Positions 52,542 to 60,871 of a DNA stretch of 64,000 nt are shown piece by piece; within the stretch, counting starts at the first letter, position 1; each line of letters opens with the position of its first letter. The DNA is from Polaromonas sp. (GTDB lineage: Bacteria > Pseudomonadota > Gammaproteobacteria > Burkholderiales > Burkholderiaceae_C). The notes beneath the pieces were generated by a model that did no database searches, had not been told where the DNA came from, and worked only from the letters and a program-made list of their open reading frames with translations. The position numbers and the translations under genes were made by a program. The stretch spans positions 62,001 to 126,000 of the forward strand of contig NZ_JABBPE010000004.1 in assembly GCF_012927455.1 (NCBI RefSeq), given 5' to 3'.

Positions 52542-52659
52542 ATCTCTCAGGGCTGAGGATCACGCCCGGGCATCAATATGTTTTCGCAGGTCGACGCGTT
52601 AACCAGCGTGTCAGTTTTTTTAGGTGTTTTGCTTTTCTATTTTTTTTTAGGAGACGACA

Positions 52660-53991
52660 ATGAAGATACGCAATTTGATTCTGGCAGTGGCCGCCCTGGC
52701 CGCTGGCGCCTCGTCGATGGTGACGACCAGCGCATTCGCCCAAGCCAAGGAGCAGTTCTTCCCGCTGCTGTCCTACCGCACCGGCCCCTACGCGCCCAAT
52801 GGTGTGCCATGGGCAAACGGCAAGCAGGACTACATCAAGATGGTCAATGCCCGTGATGGCGGCATCAACGGCGTGAAGCTGACCTACGAGGAATGCGAAA
52901 CCGGTTACGCCACCGACCGCGGCGTGGAATGCTACGAGCGCCTCAAGGGCCGCCCGGGGGTTGCGATTTTTGATCCGCAGGCCACCGGCATTACCTTCGC
53001 CCTGACCGAAAAAGTTGTGGCCGACAAGATTCCGCTGATCACGCTGGGCTATGGCCTTTCCGTTGCACAGGATGGCCAGGCCTTCAAATGGAACTTCCCG
53101 CTGATGGGAAGCTACTGGACCGGTGCCGACATCCTGATCCAGCACCTGGGCAAAAAGGAAGGCGGCCTGGACAAGCTCAAAGGCAAGAAAATCGCGCTGG
53201 TCTACCATGACTCACCCTTCGGCAAGGAACCCATTCCGCTGCTGCAAGAGCGCGCAAAAATGCACGGTTTCGAACTGCAGATGCTGCCCGTGACCGCACC
53301 TGGCGTCGAACAGAAAGCCACCTGGCTGCAGATTCGCCAGGCTCGCCCCGACTACGTACTGTTGTGGGGTTGGGGCGTGATGAACTCCACGGCGCTCAAG
53401 GAAGCGCAGGCCACCGGCTATCCACGCGACAAGATGTACGGTGTCTGGTGGGCCGGTGCCGAGCCCGACGTCAAAGACGTGGGTGAAGGCGCCAAGGGCT
53501 ACAACGCACTGGCGCTCAATACCTCGGGCCAGCAGCCCAAAGTGATTCAGGACATCTTGGAGCTGGTGCATGACAAGGGCCAGGGAACCGGACCGAAAGA
53601 TGAAGTCGGCCAGGTGCTTTACACCCGCGGCGTGATCATCCAGATGCTGAGCATCGAGGCCGTGCGCCGTGCGCAGGAACGCTTCGGCAAAGGCAAGGTC
53701 ATGACCGGTGAGCAGGTTCGATGGGGCCTGGAGAACCTTGCATTGGATCAAAAACGGCTGGATGCCCTTGGCTTTTCGGGCATCATGCGTCCGCTGTCCA
53801 CTTCCTGCTCAGACCACATGGGTTCAACCTGGGCGCGCATTCAAGCCTGGGACGGCAGTAAATGGAATTTCAGCTCCGACTTCATGCAGGCTGACGAACA
53901 GATTCTCAAGCCCATGATCAAGGCCGGCGCCGACAAGTACCTGGCCGACAAGAAGATGACTCGCCGTACTGCGGCAGATTGCCAATCCTGA
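52660..53991 (+). CDS. Periplasmic substrate-binding protein of the Liv-type ABC transporter
   Basis: A 443-residue exported protein with a signal peptide (cleaved near AFAQA-KEQ, residue 28). It is a type I periplasmic binding protein of the HAAT family: YDYIKMVN-like YIKMVNARDGGINGVKL and IFDPQATGITFAL near the N-lobe. It is longer than LivK (about 370 residues), like members that bind aromatic or dicarboxylic acids. AGGAG is 7 bases before the ATG, with a long T-rich leader. A long hairpin follows the gene before livF. Confidence 0.9.
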   Translation: MKIRNLILAVAALAAGASSMVTTSAFAQAKEQFFPLLSYRTGPYAPNGVPWANGKQDYIKMVNARDGGINGVKLTYEECETGYATDRGVECYERLKGRPGVAIFDPQATGITFALTEKVVADKIPLITLGYGLSVAQDGQAFKWNFPLMGSYWTGADILIQHLGKKEGGLDKLKGKKIALVYHDSPFGKEPIPLLQERAKMHGFELQMLPVTAPGVEQKATWLQIRQARPDYVLLWGWGVMNSTALKEAQATGYPRDKMYGVWWAGAEPDVKDVGEGAKGYNALALNTSGQQPKVIQDILELVHDKGQGTGPKDEVGQVLYTRGVIIQMLSIEAVRRAQERFGKGKVMTGEQVRWGLENLALDQKRLDALGFSGIMRPLSTSCSDHMGSTWARIQAWDGSKWNFSSDFMQADEQILKPMIKAGADKYLADKKMTRRTAADCQS

Positions 53992-54100
53992 GCAGCGGCG
54001 CGAATCAGCCGAGCCAGGCTTGCCGGCACTGACCGCGCCCTTTTCACTTGTCTTCATCCCCTCCCGCCTGGCGGGGGGATAGCGGCACCAAGAAGCCGCC

Positions 54101-54133
54101 AAATGAAAGAGCAGCCGCGCTGGTCTTTCATTT
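54101..54133 (+). other. Long hairpin between the binding-protein gene and livF
   Basis: AAATGAAAGA (54101-54110) pairs perfectly with TCTTTCATTT (54124-54133), with a further GC pairing inside and a 3-base loop. There is no T tract. Such hairpins often protect the upstream mRNA of an abundant binding protein and lower expression of the ATPase. Confidence 0.55.
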
Positions 54134-54152
54134 GACCACCCTGGAAAAATCT

Positions 54153-54962
54153 ATGGAAACAAAAAACATCGTTCTCAACGTCAACGGCATCGAGGTCATC
54201 TACAACCATGTGATCCTCGTGCTCAAGGGCGTTTCGCTGCAGGTTCCTGAGGGCCGCATCGTCGCCATTCTGGGCGGCAACGGTGCCGGCAAGACGACCA
54301 CGCTGCGCGCCATCTCCAACCTGCTGCAAGGTGAACGTGGCGAAGTCACCAAAGGCTCGATCGAACTGCGCGGTGAGCGCATCGAAAATCTGTCGCCGGC
54401 CGACCTGGTGCAGCGCGGCGTGGTGCAGGTCATGGAAGGCCGGCACTGCTTTGCCCATTTGACGATTGAAGAAAACTTGGCTGTAGGCGGCTACACGCGC
54501 AAAAGTAAAAGCGAAGTTGCCGCCAACCTGGAAAAGGTCTACAACTACTTTCCGCGCCTGAAAACCCGGCGCACCTCGCAAGCGGCGTACACCTCGGGAG
54601 GCGAGCAGCAGATGTGCGCGATTGGCCGCGCGCTGATGGCCAACCCGAGCATGGTGCTGCTCGATGAGCCCTCAATGGGCCTGGCGCCGCAGATTGTTGA
54701 AGAGGTCTTCAACATCGTCAAAGATCTCAACGAGAAGGAGAAAGTCACCTTCCTGATCGCCGAACAGAACACCAATATGGCGCTGAAATACGCCGACTAC
54801 GGCTACATCATGGAAAGCGGCCGCGTGGTGATGGATGGCGCCGCCAGCGACCTGGCCAACAACGAGGATGTGAAAGAGTTTTACCTCGGCGTGGGCGGCG
54901 GCGAACGCAAGAGCTTCAAGGATGTGAAAAGCTACAAGCGCCGCAAGCGCTGGCTGGCTTGA
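54153..54962 (+). CDS. livF: LivF-type ABC transporter ATP-binding protein
   Basis: A 269-residue ATPase. Walker A GGNGAGKTT is at 41-49, the signature YTSGGEQQM near 142 (the usual LSGGEQQ is replaced by TSGGEQQ) and Walker B VLLDEPS near 168. It ends with a basic tail KSYKRRKRWLA. With LivG it powers the importer. The ATG at 54153 is preferred; the frame opens at 54048. The 3' end overlaps the ribosome region of the PaaK-like gene. Confidence 0.9.
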   Translation: METKNIVLNVNGIEVIYNHVILVLKGVSLQVPEGRIVAILGGNGAGKTTTLRAISNLLQGERGEVTKGSIELRGERIENLSPADLVQRGVVQVMEGRHCFAHLTIEENLAVGGYTRKSKSEVAANLEKVYNYFPRLKTRRTSQAAYTSGGEQQMCAIGRALMANPSMVLLDEPSMGLAPQIVEEVFNIVKDLNEKEKVTFLIAEQNTNMALKYADYGYIMESGRVVMDGAASDLANNEDVKEFYLGVGGGERKSFKDVKSYKRRKRWLA

Positions 54963-54982
54963 TTAGGCTGGAGGACACCGTC

Positions 54983-56242
54983 ATGACTAAATTTTTTGAT
55001 CCGCTGGAAACCCGTTCGCACGCTGAGCGCGAAGCCGACCTGATGGCCGCCCTGCCCCGGCAAGTCAGCCACGCACAAACGCGCAGCCCGGCTTTTGCCA
55101 CCATCCTGCACGGTGTGGACGGCGCCGCCATCAACTCGCGCGCGGCCCTGGCGCGCCTGCCGGTGACGCGCAAACATGAACTGCTGGAGCGCCAGCAAGC
55201 GGCCCGCCAGGCCAGTGCTGCTGGGGATGTATTTGGCGGCTTCAGCGCGCTGCGTTTTGGCGCCCATATGCCGCGAGTGTTTGCCAGCCCCGGCACCATT
55301 TATGAGCCCGAAGGCACGCGTAAGGACTATTGGCGCATGGCACGCGCCATGCATGCGGCGGGCTTTCGTCCCGGCCAGCTGATTCACAACAGCTTCAGCT
55401 ACCACTTCGTTCCCGCCGGCTCCATGATGGAAACCGGTGCGCACGCCCTGGGTTGCACGGTGTTTCCCGGTGGCACCGGGCAGACCGAGCAGCAGGTGCA
55501 GGCCATGGCAGAGCTCAGGCCCGCAGGCTACATCGGCACGCCGAGCTTTTTGAAAATCATCGTGGAAAAAGCCGCCGAGATGCAGGTCGCCCTGCCCAGC
55601 GTGACGCGCGCACTGGTCTCCGGCGAAGCCTTTCCGCCCAGCCTGCGCGACTGGCTGGGCGAGCGCGGCATTGCCGGCTACCAATGCTATGCATCGGCCG
55701 ATCTGGGCCTGATTGCCTACGAGACCGAAGCGCGCGAAGGGCTGGTGCTTGACGAAGGCGTGATTGTGGAAATTGTCCGTCCCGGCACCGGCGACCCGGT
55801 GGCCGAGGGAGAAGTCGGCGAACTGGTGGTAACCACGCTGAACCCCGACTACCCGCTGATTCGTTTTGGCACCGGCGATCTGTCGGCGCTGTTGCCGGGC
55901 CACTGCCCAAGCGGGCGCACCAACGCGCGCATCAAGGGCTGGATGGGACGGGCCGACCAGACCGTGAAGATTCGCGGCATGTTTGTGCATCCGGGCCAGG
56001 TGGCGGATATCGCCCGCCGCTTCCCCGAAGTGATCAAGGCCAGGCTGATCGTCAGTGGCGAGATGGCCAATGACAGCATGACTTTTCAGGTCGAAGCGGC
56101 CTCCAGCGATAGCGGGCTGGACCAACGCATAGGCGCGGCCATTCGCGATGTGACCAAGCTGCGCGGCACCGTCGAGCTGCTGGCACCGGGCAGTCTGCCC
56201 AACGATGGCAAGGTGATTGAGGACGCGCGCAGCTACAAATAG
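54983..56242 (+). CDS. Phenylacetate-CoA ligase-like enzyme
   Basis: A 419-residue PaaK-like adenylate-forming ligase. Conserved features are RKDYWRMARAMHAAGFRPGQ, GYIGTPSFLKII, YASADLGLIAYE and FGTGDLSAL, then GRADQTVKIRGMFV near residue 320. The family makes aryl-CoA thioesters from aromatic acids. GGAGG is 10 bases before the ATG at 54983. It is the last gene of the Liv-type operon, so the system contains two CoA ligases. A metal-island remnant begins 20 bases after its stop. Confidence 0.85.
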   Translation: MTKFFDPLETRSHAEREADLMAALPRQVSHAQTRSPAFATILHGVDGAAINSRAALARLPVTRKHELLERQQAARQASAAGDVFGGFSALRFGAHMPRVFASPGTIYEPEGTRKDYWRMARAMHAAGFRPGQLIHNSFSYHFVPAGSMMETGAHALGCTVFPGGTGQTEQQVQAMAELRPAGYIGTPSFLKIIVEKAAEMQVALPSVTRALVSGEAFPPSLRDWLGERGIAGYQCYASADLGLIAYETEAREGLVLDEGVIVEIVRPGTGDPVAEGEVGELVVTTLNPDYPLIRFGTGDLSALLPGHCPSGRTNARIKGWMGRADQTVKIRGMFVHPGQVADIARRFPEVIKARLIVSGEMANDSMTFQVEAASSDSGLDQRIGAAIRDVTKLRGTVELLAPGSLPNDGKVIEDARSYK

Positions 56243-56261
56243 ACGGCGCCGCTACCTGTGA

Positions 56262-56519
56262 TTTTTTCACGGCTTCGACCTGACCACGAAGATTCAGGAG
56301 TTTGAAATCTCTCGCGGCGGCCTGCTGCCCAACCTGCTGGCGTTTAACGTCGGCGTGGAGATCGGCCAGTTGCTGGCGCTCTTTGCCAACCTGATTTTGC
56401 TGGGGTACTGGCGCCGTACCGGCAGCTTCCTCCGCCACGCCTACACCGCCAACGTCGCATTGATGTGCGCCGGATTTCTGCTGATGGGCTACCAGTTCAC
56501 TGGCTCTTTCATTTCCTGA
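56262..56519 (+). pseudogene. HupE/UreJ-family metal transporter, C-terminal remnant
   Basis: An 85-residue open stretch without a start codon; a TGA at 56259-56261 closes the frame on the left. The peptide FFHGFDLTTKIQEFEISRGG, LLPNLLAFNVGVEIGQLLAL and a last membrane helix match the C-terminal half of HupE/UreJ-2 proteins, which move nickel or cobalt. The N-terminal half has been lost, with the deletion end directly after the PaaK-like gene. Confidence 0.75.
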
Positions 56520-56539
56520 TCATCTGAAAGATCTCTTTC

Positions 56540-57182
56540 ATGTACAACACTGATTTACCAAGCCGCGCAGAACTGCCTAGTTCCCGGCAACTGATCCGCT
56601 CGACTCTGTTTGCAGCAGTCGCGGCGAGTACCCTGTTGACGACGACGGTTCTGCCGGCCGAGTATGGGATTGATCCCACGGACATCGGAAGCCTGCTGGG
56701 CCTGAAGAAAATGGGCGAGATCAAGACCTCGCTTGCCAATGAGGCGGCACAGCAGACTCAAAACGTCCCGGCGCCTGTTGCTGCTGGGCCTGCCGCCGGG
56801 GCGCAGGCCAACAAGGCCTCAGTCGCCGCGAAAGCGTCAGACACAGCCCCCGTAGGAAAGGTGGACGAGATTTCCGTCTTTCTCAGGCCGGGTCAGAGCG
56901 CCGAGATCAAGCTTGATATGCGCAAGGGCGCCAAAGTGGCCTATCCCCGGGGCCGTGAGGGGAATTCGGTAAATTTCTATACCCATGGCGATCCAGTCGC
57001 CCCCACCGGCGGGTTTCTACCACGGCCACGGCAAAGGTCGCGGGGCAGACGGCGACAAGGGTGTTCTGGAAGCGGCCTTTGATGGCAGACACGGCTGGTT
57101 CTGGCGCAATCGTTCGAACCAGGACGTGAGCATCACCCTCAGTACCCAAGGTGAATACAAGGCGATAAAACGCGTGCTGTAA
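56540..57182 (+). pseudogene. Transmembrane anchor protein, frameshifted
   Basis: Two frames together make one protein. The first (56540 to about 57000) has a membrane helix (LIRSTLFAAVAASTLLTTTV), an Ala/Gln-rich linker and EISVFLRPGQSAEIKLDMRKG. The second (about 57005-57182) continues PAGFYHGHGKGRGADGDKG and HGWFWRNRSNQDVSITL to AIKRVL. The frame changes at a run of five C (57000-57004); removing one C restores the reading GDPVAPPAGFYHG. Such anchor proteins accompany HupE-like genes in metal islands. It may be a real pseudogene, a phase variant or a sequencing error. Confidence 0.75.
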
Positions 57183-57245
57183 GATGCGCCGGGAACCGTC
57201 ACCTTGGCCTGCATGGCTGCCGGGCGACGGTCTTTTTCGGTCTTT

Positions 57246-58568
57246 TCAGGAAGGCCAGCGCTGGTGTTCGTCATCGATGACGAAGGCATGCGAATGTTGC
57301 CGGTCCGCCAGCGCTGCGTCAGGTTCGCCAGCCAGGTGTGAATGCCCTTTTGCGAGGTTGTCGTGTCGGTGCAGAATTTCAACCGGGTCTTCTGCGGGCC
57401 ATAGACGCATCGATAGCAGCACGGCCGCGCTGGCGAGGACGCCGAGCGTAACGAAACTGACGGCCAGCCCAAACTTAGCGCCCAGCCAGCCCGCCAAGGG
57501 GTAGGTGATCAGCCAGCAGGCGTGAGACAGGGCGAACTGAGCGGCAAAGAGCGCCGGGCGGTCAGTCTCGCCGGAAGAGCGGCGCAAAAGTCGTCCCGAA
57601 GGAGTTTGTGCCAGCGAATAGCCCAAGCCGAGCACAAACCACAACGGCAACAGCCAGGCATAGCGAGAGGCCAGCGCGAATCCTGCGAGCAAGCCCAGCG
57701 CAATCACGCCGGCCCCCACCAGCATGACGCGCCGTTCCGGCAAGCGCTCAAGCAGCCTTGGCAAGGCCAGGGCCACCAGCATGGAGCCGGCACCGAAACT
57801 GGCCAGGGCGATGGCCGTTGCGGCCTGTGTCAGGCCAAAACCAGCCTGGACCAGCACCACGGTGTTGACGATCACCATCGCGCTGCCCGAGGCAATCGCC
57901 AGGTTGAGAGCAAGCAAGCCGCGCAGACGCGGTGTGGCAAGGTAGATTCGCACGCCGCGTGTGGTTCTCTCATAAATACTGCGCTTGGGAGGGGCTTTTG
58001 CCTGCGGCAAGACGGCTGAAACGACTAGCGCTGCGGAGGCCAGGAAGCCCAATACCGTGCCGCCGAAGAGGCTGTGGTAGCTGACCACAGTCAACAGCAA
58101 GGCGGCCAGCATCGGGCTGACCAGGCTTTCGACGTCGTAGGCCAGCCGCGACAGCGACAAGGCCTGGGTGTAAGCCTTCTCTTCGGGCAAAACGTCCGGG
58201 ATCGTCGCCTGGAAGGTAGGGGTGAACGCGGCGGAAGCCGACTGCAGGACAAAGATCAAGACATAGATTTCCCATATCTGCGTCACAAACGGCAGGATAA
58301 ACGCTACACCGGCTCGTACCAGATCAAGCGCCACCAGCACCGCGCGGCGCGGCAGGCGCTCTGCCAAGGCCGACGCGATGGGCGCAACCCCGATGTAGGC
58401 CAGCATTTTTATGGCCAGTGCGGTTCCCAACACGGCCCCGGCGTTGGCGCCCGCCAGATCAAAAGCTAGCAAGCCCAATGCGACAGTGGCCAGGCCGGTG
58501 CCGAGAAGCGCGATAACCTGTGCGAGGAACAGATGCCTGTAAGTTCTGTTGGCGAGGACCTCAAGCAC
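57246..58568 (-). CDS. nreB: NreB-like MFS metal exporter with His-rich tail
   Basis: A 440-residue MFS protein with twelve helices. The end, after the last helix, is a soluble tail with several His pairs (ILHRHDNL, KGHSHL, RQHSHAFVIDDEHQRW). A His-rich C-terminus on an MFS pump matches NreB, the nickel-resistance exporter of Achromobacter. The divergent regulator is of the RcnR/CsoR type as in nre loci. The start is a GTG at 58568. Nickel is the most likely substrate, but cobalt is possible. Confidence 0.68.
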   Translation of the reverse strand: MLEVLANRTYRHLFLAQVIALLGTGLATVALGLLAFDLAGANAGAVLGTALAIKMLAYIGVAPIASALAERLPRRAVLVALDLVRAGVAFILPFVTQIWEIYVLIFVLQSASAAFTPTFQATIPDVLPEEKAYTQALSLSRLAYDVESLVSPMLAALLLTVVSYHSLFGGTVLGFLASAALVVSAVLPQAKAPPKRSIYERTTRGVRIYLATPRLRGLLALNLAIASGSAMVIVNTVVLVQAGFGLTQAATAIALASFGAGSMLVALALPRLLERLPERRVMLVGAGVIALGLLAGFALASRYAWLLPLWFVLGLGYSLAQTPSGRLLRRSSGETDRPALFAAQFALSHACWLITYPLAGWLGAKFGLAVSFVTLGVLASAAVLLSMRLWPAEDPVEILHRHDNLAKGHSHLAGEPDAALADRQHSHAFVIDDEHQRWPS

Positions 58569-58642
58569 GGCTCATCTCGCCGAAAAAGTTTGCGAATACC
58601 ATGATGACTACCTGTATCTGGCCCGTCTTTTGACGCAATTCC

Positions 58643-58672
58643 TTGACTGTAATCTATCCTGGGGGGTAGGAT
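58643..58672 (+). promoter_or_regulatory. Promoter and G-tract operator of the RcnR-type repressor
   Basis: The -35 is TTGACT (58643-58648), then 18 bases, then the -10 TAGGAT (58667-58672). The operator ATCCT-GGGGGG-TAGGAT (58656-58672) is the classical G-tract with inverted AT arms bound by RcnR/FrmR-type repressors. It overlaps the -10. The start point would fall at about 58678, i.e. at the ATG, so the repressor mRNA may be leaderless. Confidence 0.7.
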
Positions 58673-58677
58673 ATTGC

Positions 58678-58956
58678 ATGCCCGAAAAACATCTTCATAC
58701 AGCGCATCCCGACGTGCTTAAACGCCTGAAGCGCGCGACCGGGCATTTGCAAAATGTCATTGCCATGATTGAGGGCGAGCGAGCTTGCATTGAGGTTGCC
58801 CAGCAACTTCACGCCGTTGAACGTGCCATCTGTGCGGCAAAGAAGTTGGTCATTCACGACCACCTTGATCACTGCCTCGAAGAGGTCGTCGGGGCAGGGC
58901 CGGCTGCCATGCGTTCTTCGATTGCGGAGTTCAAGGACATCACCAAGTATTTGTAA
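58678..58956 (+). CDS. nreA: RcnR/CsoR-family metal-responsive repressor (NreA-like)
   Basis: A 92-residue all-helical repressor. Metal ligands expected for RcnR-type proteins are present: N-terminal His residues (EKHLHTAHPD), Cys36 in ERACIEVAQQL, and His-x-His and His-Cys in VIHDHLDHC. It binds a G-tract operator when metal-free and releases it on Ni or Co binding. The ATG at 58678 is used because the upstream frame (from 58549) has no homology. No ribosome site is present, consistent with a leaderless mRNA. Confidence 0.8.
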   Translation: MPEKHLHTAHPDVLKRLKRATGHLQNVIAMIEGERACIEVAQQLHAVERAICAAKKLVIHDHLDHCLEEVVGAGPAAMRSSIAEFKDITKYL

Positions 58957-59205
58957 ATGAATACGGGGGCACTGCATCGAACTTGCAGAGAAATCGATTG
59001 AAGTCTGGGTGATCCCGCAGGGTGCAAGCTCATCCGCCCGTGTTCTCAACACTTTAGTTGGGCGCCTCGGCGCCCTTGCCGGACGGCATTTTTCAGGCCC
59101 TGACAAAGGCGGACACGGCCAGCGCCGGGTTTAACCTGCTTGAAGCGCCGCCAGGGGCAAAATATCGTTTCTTCCCAACTGCGCCCCCAACCACCGGAGA
59201 CCACT

Positions 59206-60222
59206 ATGACGCATTCATTTAAACAAACTCGGCGTTCTACCCTTATTTACTGCGCCTTATCAGCTATTTTTTTAATAGCAATTCCCGCCGCAGCGCAAAG
59301 CAGTTGGCCAACCAAACCAGTCAAGATCGTGGTGCCTTTTGCACCAGGCGGTACCACCGACATCCTGGCCCGTGCCATGGCACCTGAACTGTCCAAGGCC
59401 TTCGGCCAGCAATTCGTGGTTGAAAACCGTGCCGGAGCGGGCGGCAACATCGGCGCCGACCTGGTGGCCAAGTCGTCCCCCGATGGTTACACCCTGTTGA
59501 TGGGTACGGTCGGCACGCATGGCATCAACAAGTCACTTTTCAGCAAGATGGCCTTTGACCCGCAAAAAGATTTTGCGCCCATCACGCTGGTAGCTGGCGT
59601 GCCCAACGTGATGATCGTCAACACGGAAAAAGCGCGTGCGGCGGGCATCAATAATGTGGCCGATTTCATCCGTGTGGCCAAGGCCAATCCGGGCAAGTTC
59701 AACATGGCCTCCAGCGGCAACGGCACGTCCATCCATCTGGCTGGCGAGTTGTTCAAAACCATGAGCGGCACCTTCATGACGCACTTCCCCTACACCGGCT
59801 CCGGTCCGGCCCTGATGTCGCTGGTGGGTGGCGACATGGATGTGATGTTCGACAACCTGCCCTCATCGATGCAGCTGATCAAATCCGGAAAGCTCAAGGC
59901 ACTGGCCGTGACCAGTTCGAAGCGTTCGGCCGCGCTGCCCGAGGTTGCGACGGTAGAAGAGGCGGGCGGTCCGGCACTCAAGGGCTTTGAAGCGAGCTCC
60001 TGGTTTGGCCTGCTGGCGCCCGCCGGCACGCCGCCCGACATCGTCAACCGCATCCAGCAGGAAGCGGCCAAGGCGCTGAACACCCCGGCCATCAAGGAAA
60101 AGCTGCTGGCCCAGGGCGCCGTTCCCAGTGGCAACACGCCCCAGCAGTTCACAGACTTCATTGACGCCGAGCACAAGAAGTGGGCGAGGGTGGTGAAAGC
60201 GTCCGGCGCCAAAGTAGATTGA
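59206..60222 (+). CDS. Bug/TctC-family substrate-binding protein
   Basis: A 338-residue exported protein with a signal peptide (hydrophobic [15 protein letters not shown], residues 17-31). The mature part [20 protein letters not shown] and [17 protein letters not shown] are the Bug signature (tripartite tricarboxylate system). The membrane components TctA/TctB are not in the window, as is usual for orphan Bug proteins of this family, which may bind carboxylates or aromatic acids. Part of the signal peptide (59263-59280) comes from a family A repeat hairpin. Confidence 0.92.
   Translation: MTHSFKQTRRSTLIYCALSAIFLIAIPAAAQSSWPTKPVKIVVPFAPGGTTDILARAMAPELSKAFGQQFVVENRAGAGGNIGADLVAKSSPDGYTLLMGTVGTHGINKSLFSKMAFDPQKDFAPITLVAGVPNVMIVNTEKARAAGINNVADFIRVAKANPGKFNMASSGNGTSIHLAGELFKTMSGTFMTHFPYTGSGPALMSLVGGDMDVMFDNLPSSMQLIKSGKLKALAVTSSKRSAALPEVATVEEAGGPALKGFEASSWFGLLAPAGTPPDIVNRIQQEAAKALNTPAIKEKLLAQGAVPSGNTPQQFTDFIDAEHKKWARVVKASGAKVD
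59263..59280 (+). repeat. Partial family A repeat in a signal-peptide coding region
   Basis: GCTATTTTTTTAATAGC is identical to the first hairpin of the 21.76 kb copy. It encodes AIFLIA inside the hydrophobic core of the Bug signal peptide. Confidence 0.6.
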
Positions 60223-60262
60223 GCGTGAAGGAATCGCGCCCAGCGAACCCGTAGCCGCCCAG

Positions 60263-60290
60263 AAAAAAGCCCCGTCACCGGGGCCTTTTC
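60263..60290 (+). terminator. Rho-independent terminator after the Bug gene
   Basis: GCCCCG-TCAC-CGGGGC stem and loop flanked by an A run before and CTTTTC after. It is about 40 bases after the stop. Confidence 0.75.
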
Positions 60291-60337
60291 AATTAGCAGA
60301 CAAGTTTGCGGGCAAAAAGTGCCCATTTAAAGCCGCT

Positions 60338-60634
60338 TCAGACCCCCCAGACCACCTCGTGGCTCGACTTGTGGTTGCGCCGCAGCATGTCGATAAAAGG
60401 CAAGGCACGCTGATGCAAACCCAGGCCATCACCTGGCACGTGGCCAGCCTCTTCGTCGCCTGACTGCTCCAAGGCAATGGCCGCCTCCAGCGCCGCGATA
60501 GCTGCTGGCATCTGCTCGGGCAAGATGATCCCCTTGGGGCCAGCGTCCTTGCCGATGATCTCCAGAATACGGCGGCCGTTGGCCTCCAGCATGATTACGT
60601 CACCGGCATCTTTGGATTTGAATTTGTACAGCAT
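60338..60634 (-). CDS. DUF1840 family small protein
   Basis: A 98-residue protein. The opening MLYKFKSKDAGDVIMLEANG and IGKDAGPKGIILPEQMPAAI are the DUF1840 hallmark. The C-terminal half is less conserved. The function is unknown; the family is typical of betaproteobacteria. AAGGAG is 7 bases before the ATG. It is convergent with the Bug gene, sharing the region of its terminator. Confidence 0.85.
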   Translation of the reverse strand: MLYKFKSKDAGDVIMLEANGRRILEIIGKDAGPKGIILPEQMPAAIAALEAAIALEQSGDEEAGHVPGDGLGLHQRALPFIDMLRRNHKSSHEVVWGV

Positions 60635-60810
60635 GGAAAGCTCCTTGGTTTAACCCTCTTCATCATTATGGGCAGCTTTTACAGGCGTGTATGTAGGCCT
60701 GTGTCATCTTTTTCCAGGACCGCCGAAGCCCTTCACACTCTGGACGTTTCCTCCGTCATTTTTTTTGTTTCAACCCCATGCAGCCGATTGAGGTCTAGGC
60801 AGAAATCCGC

Positions 60811-60839
60811 TTGACGAAAATAGTTTAAGCCTAAACAAT
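60811..60839 (+). promoter_or_regulatory. Promoter with palindromic operator for the aromatic-CoA enzyme
   Basis: TTGACG (60811-60816) with AACAAT 17 bases further on. The palindrome GTTTA-AGCC-TAAAC (60823-60836) sits between them, a suitable binding site for the MarR regulator encoded downstream. Confidence 0.45.
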
Positions 60840-60871
60840 TAAAACCAGATCAATTCAAAAGGCGCGCTTTC

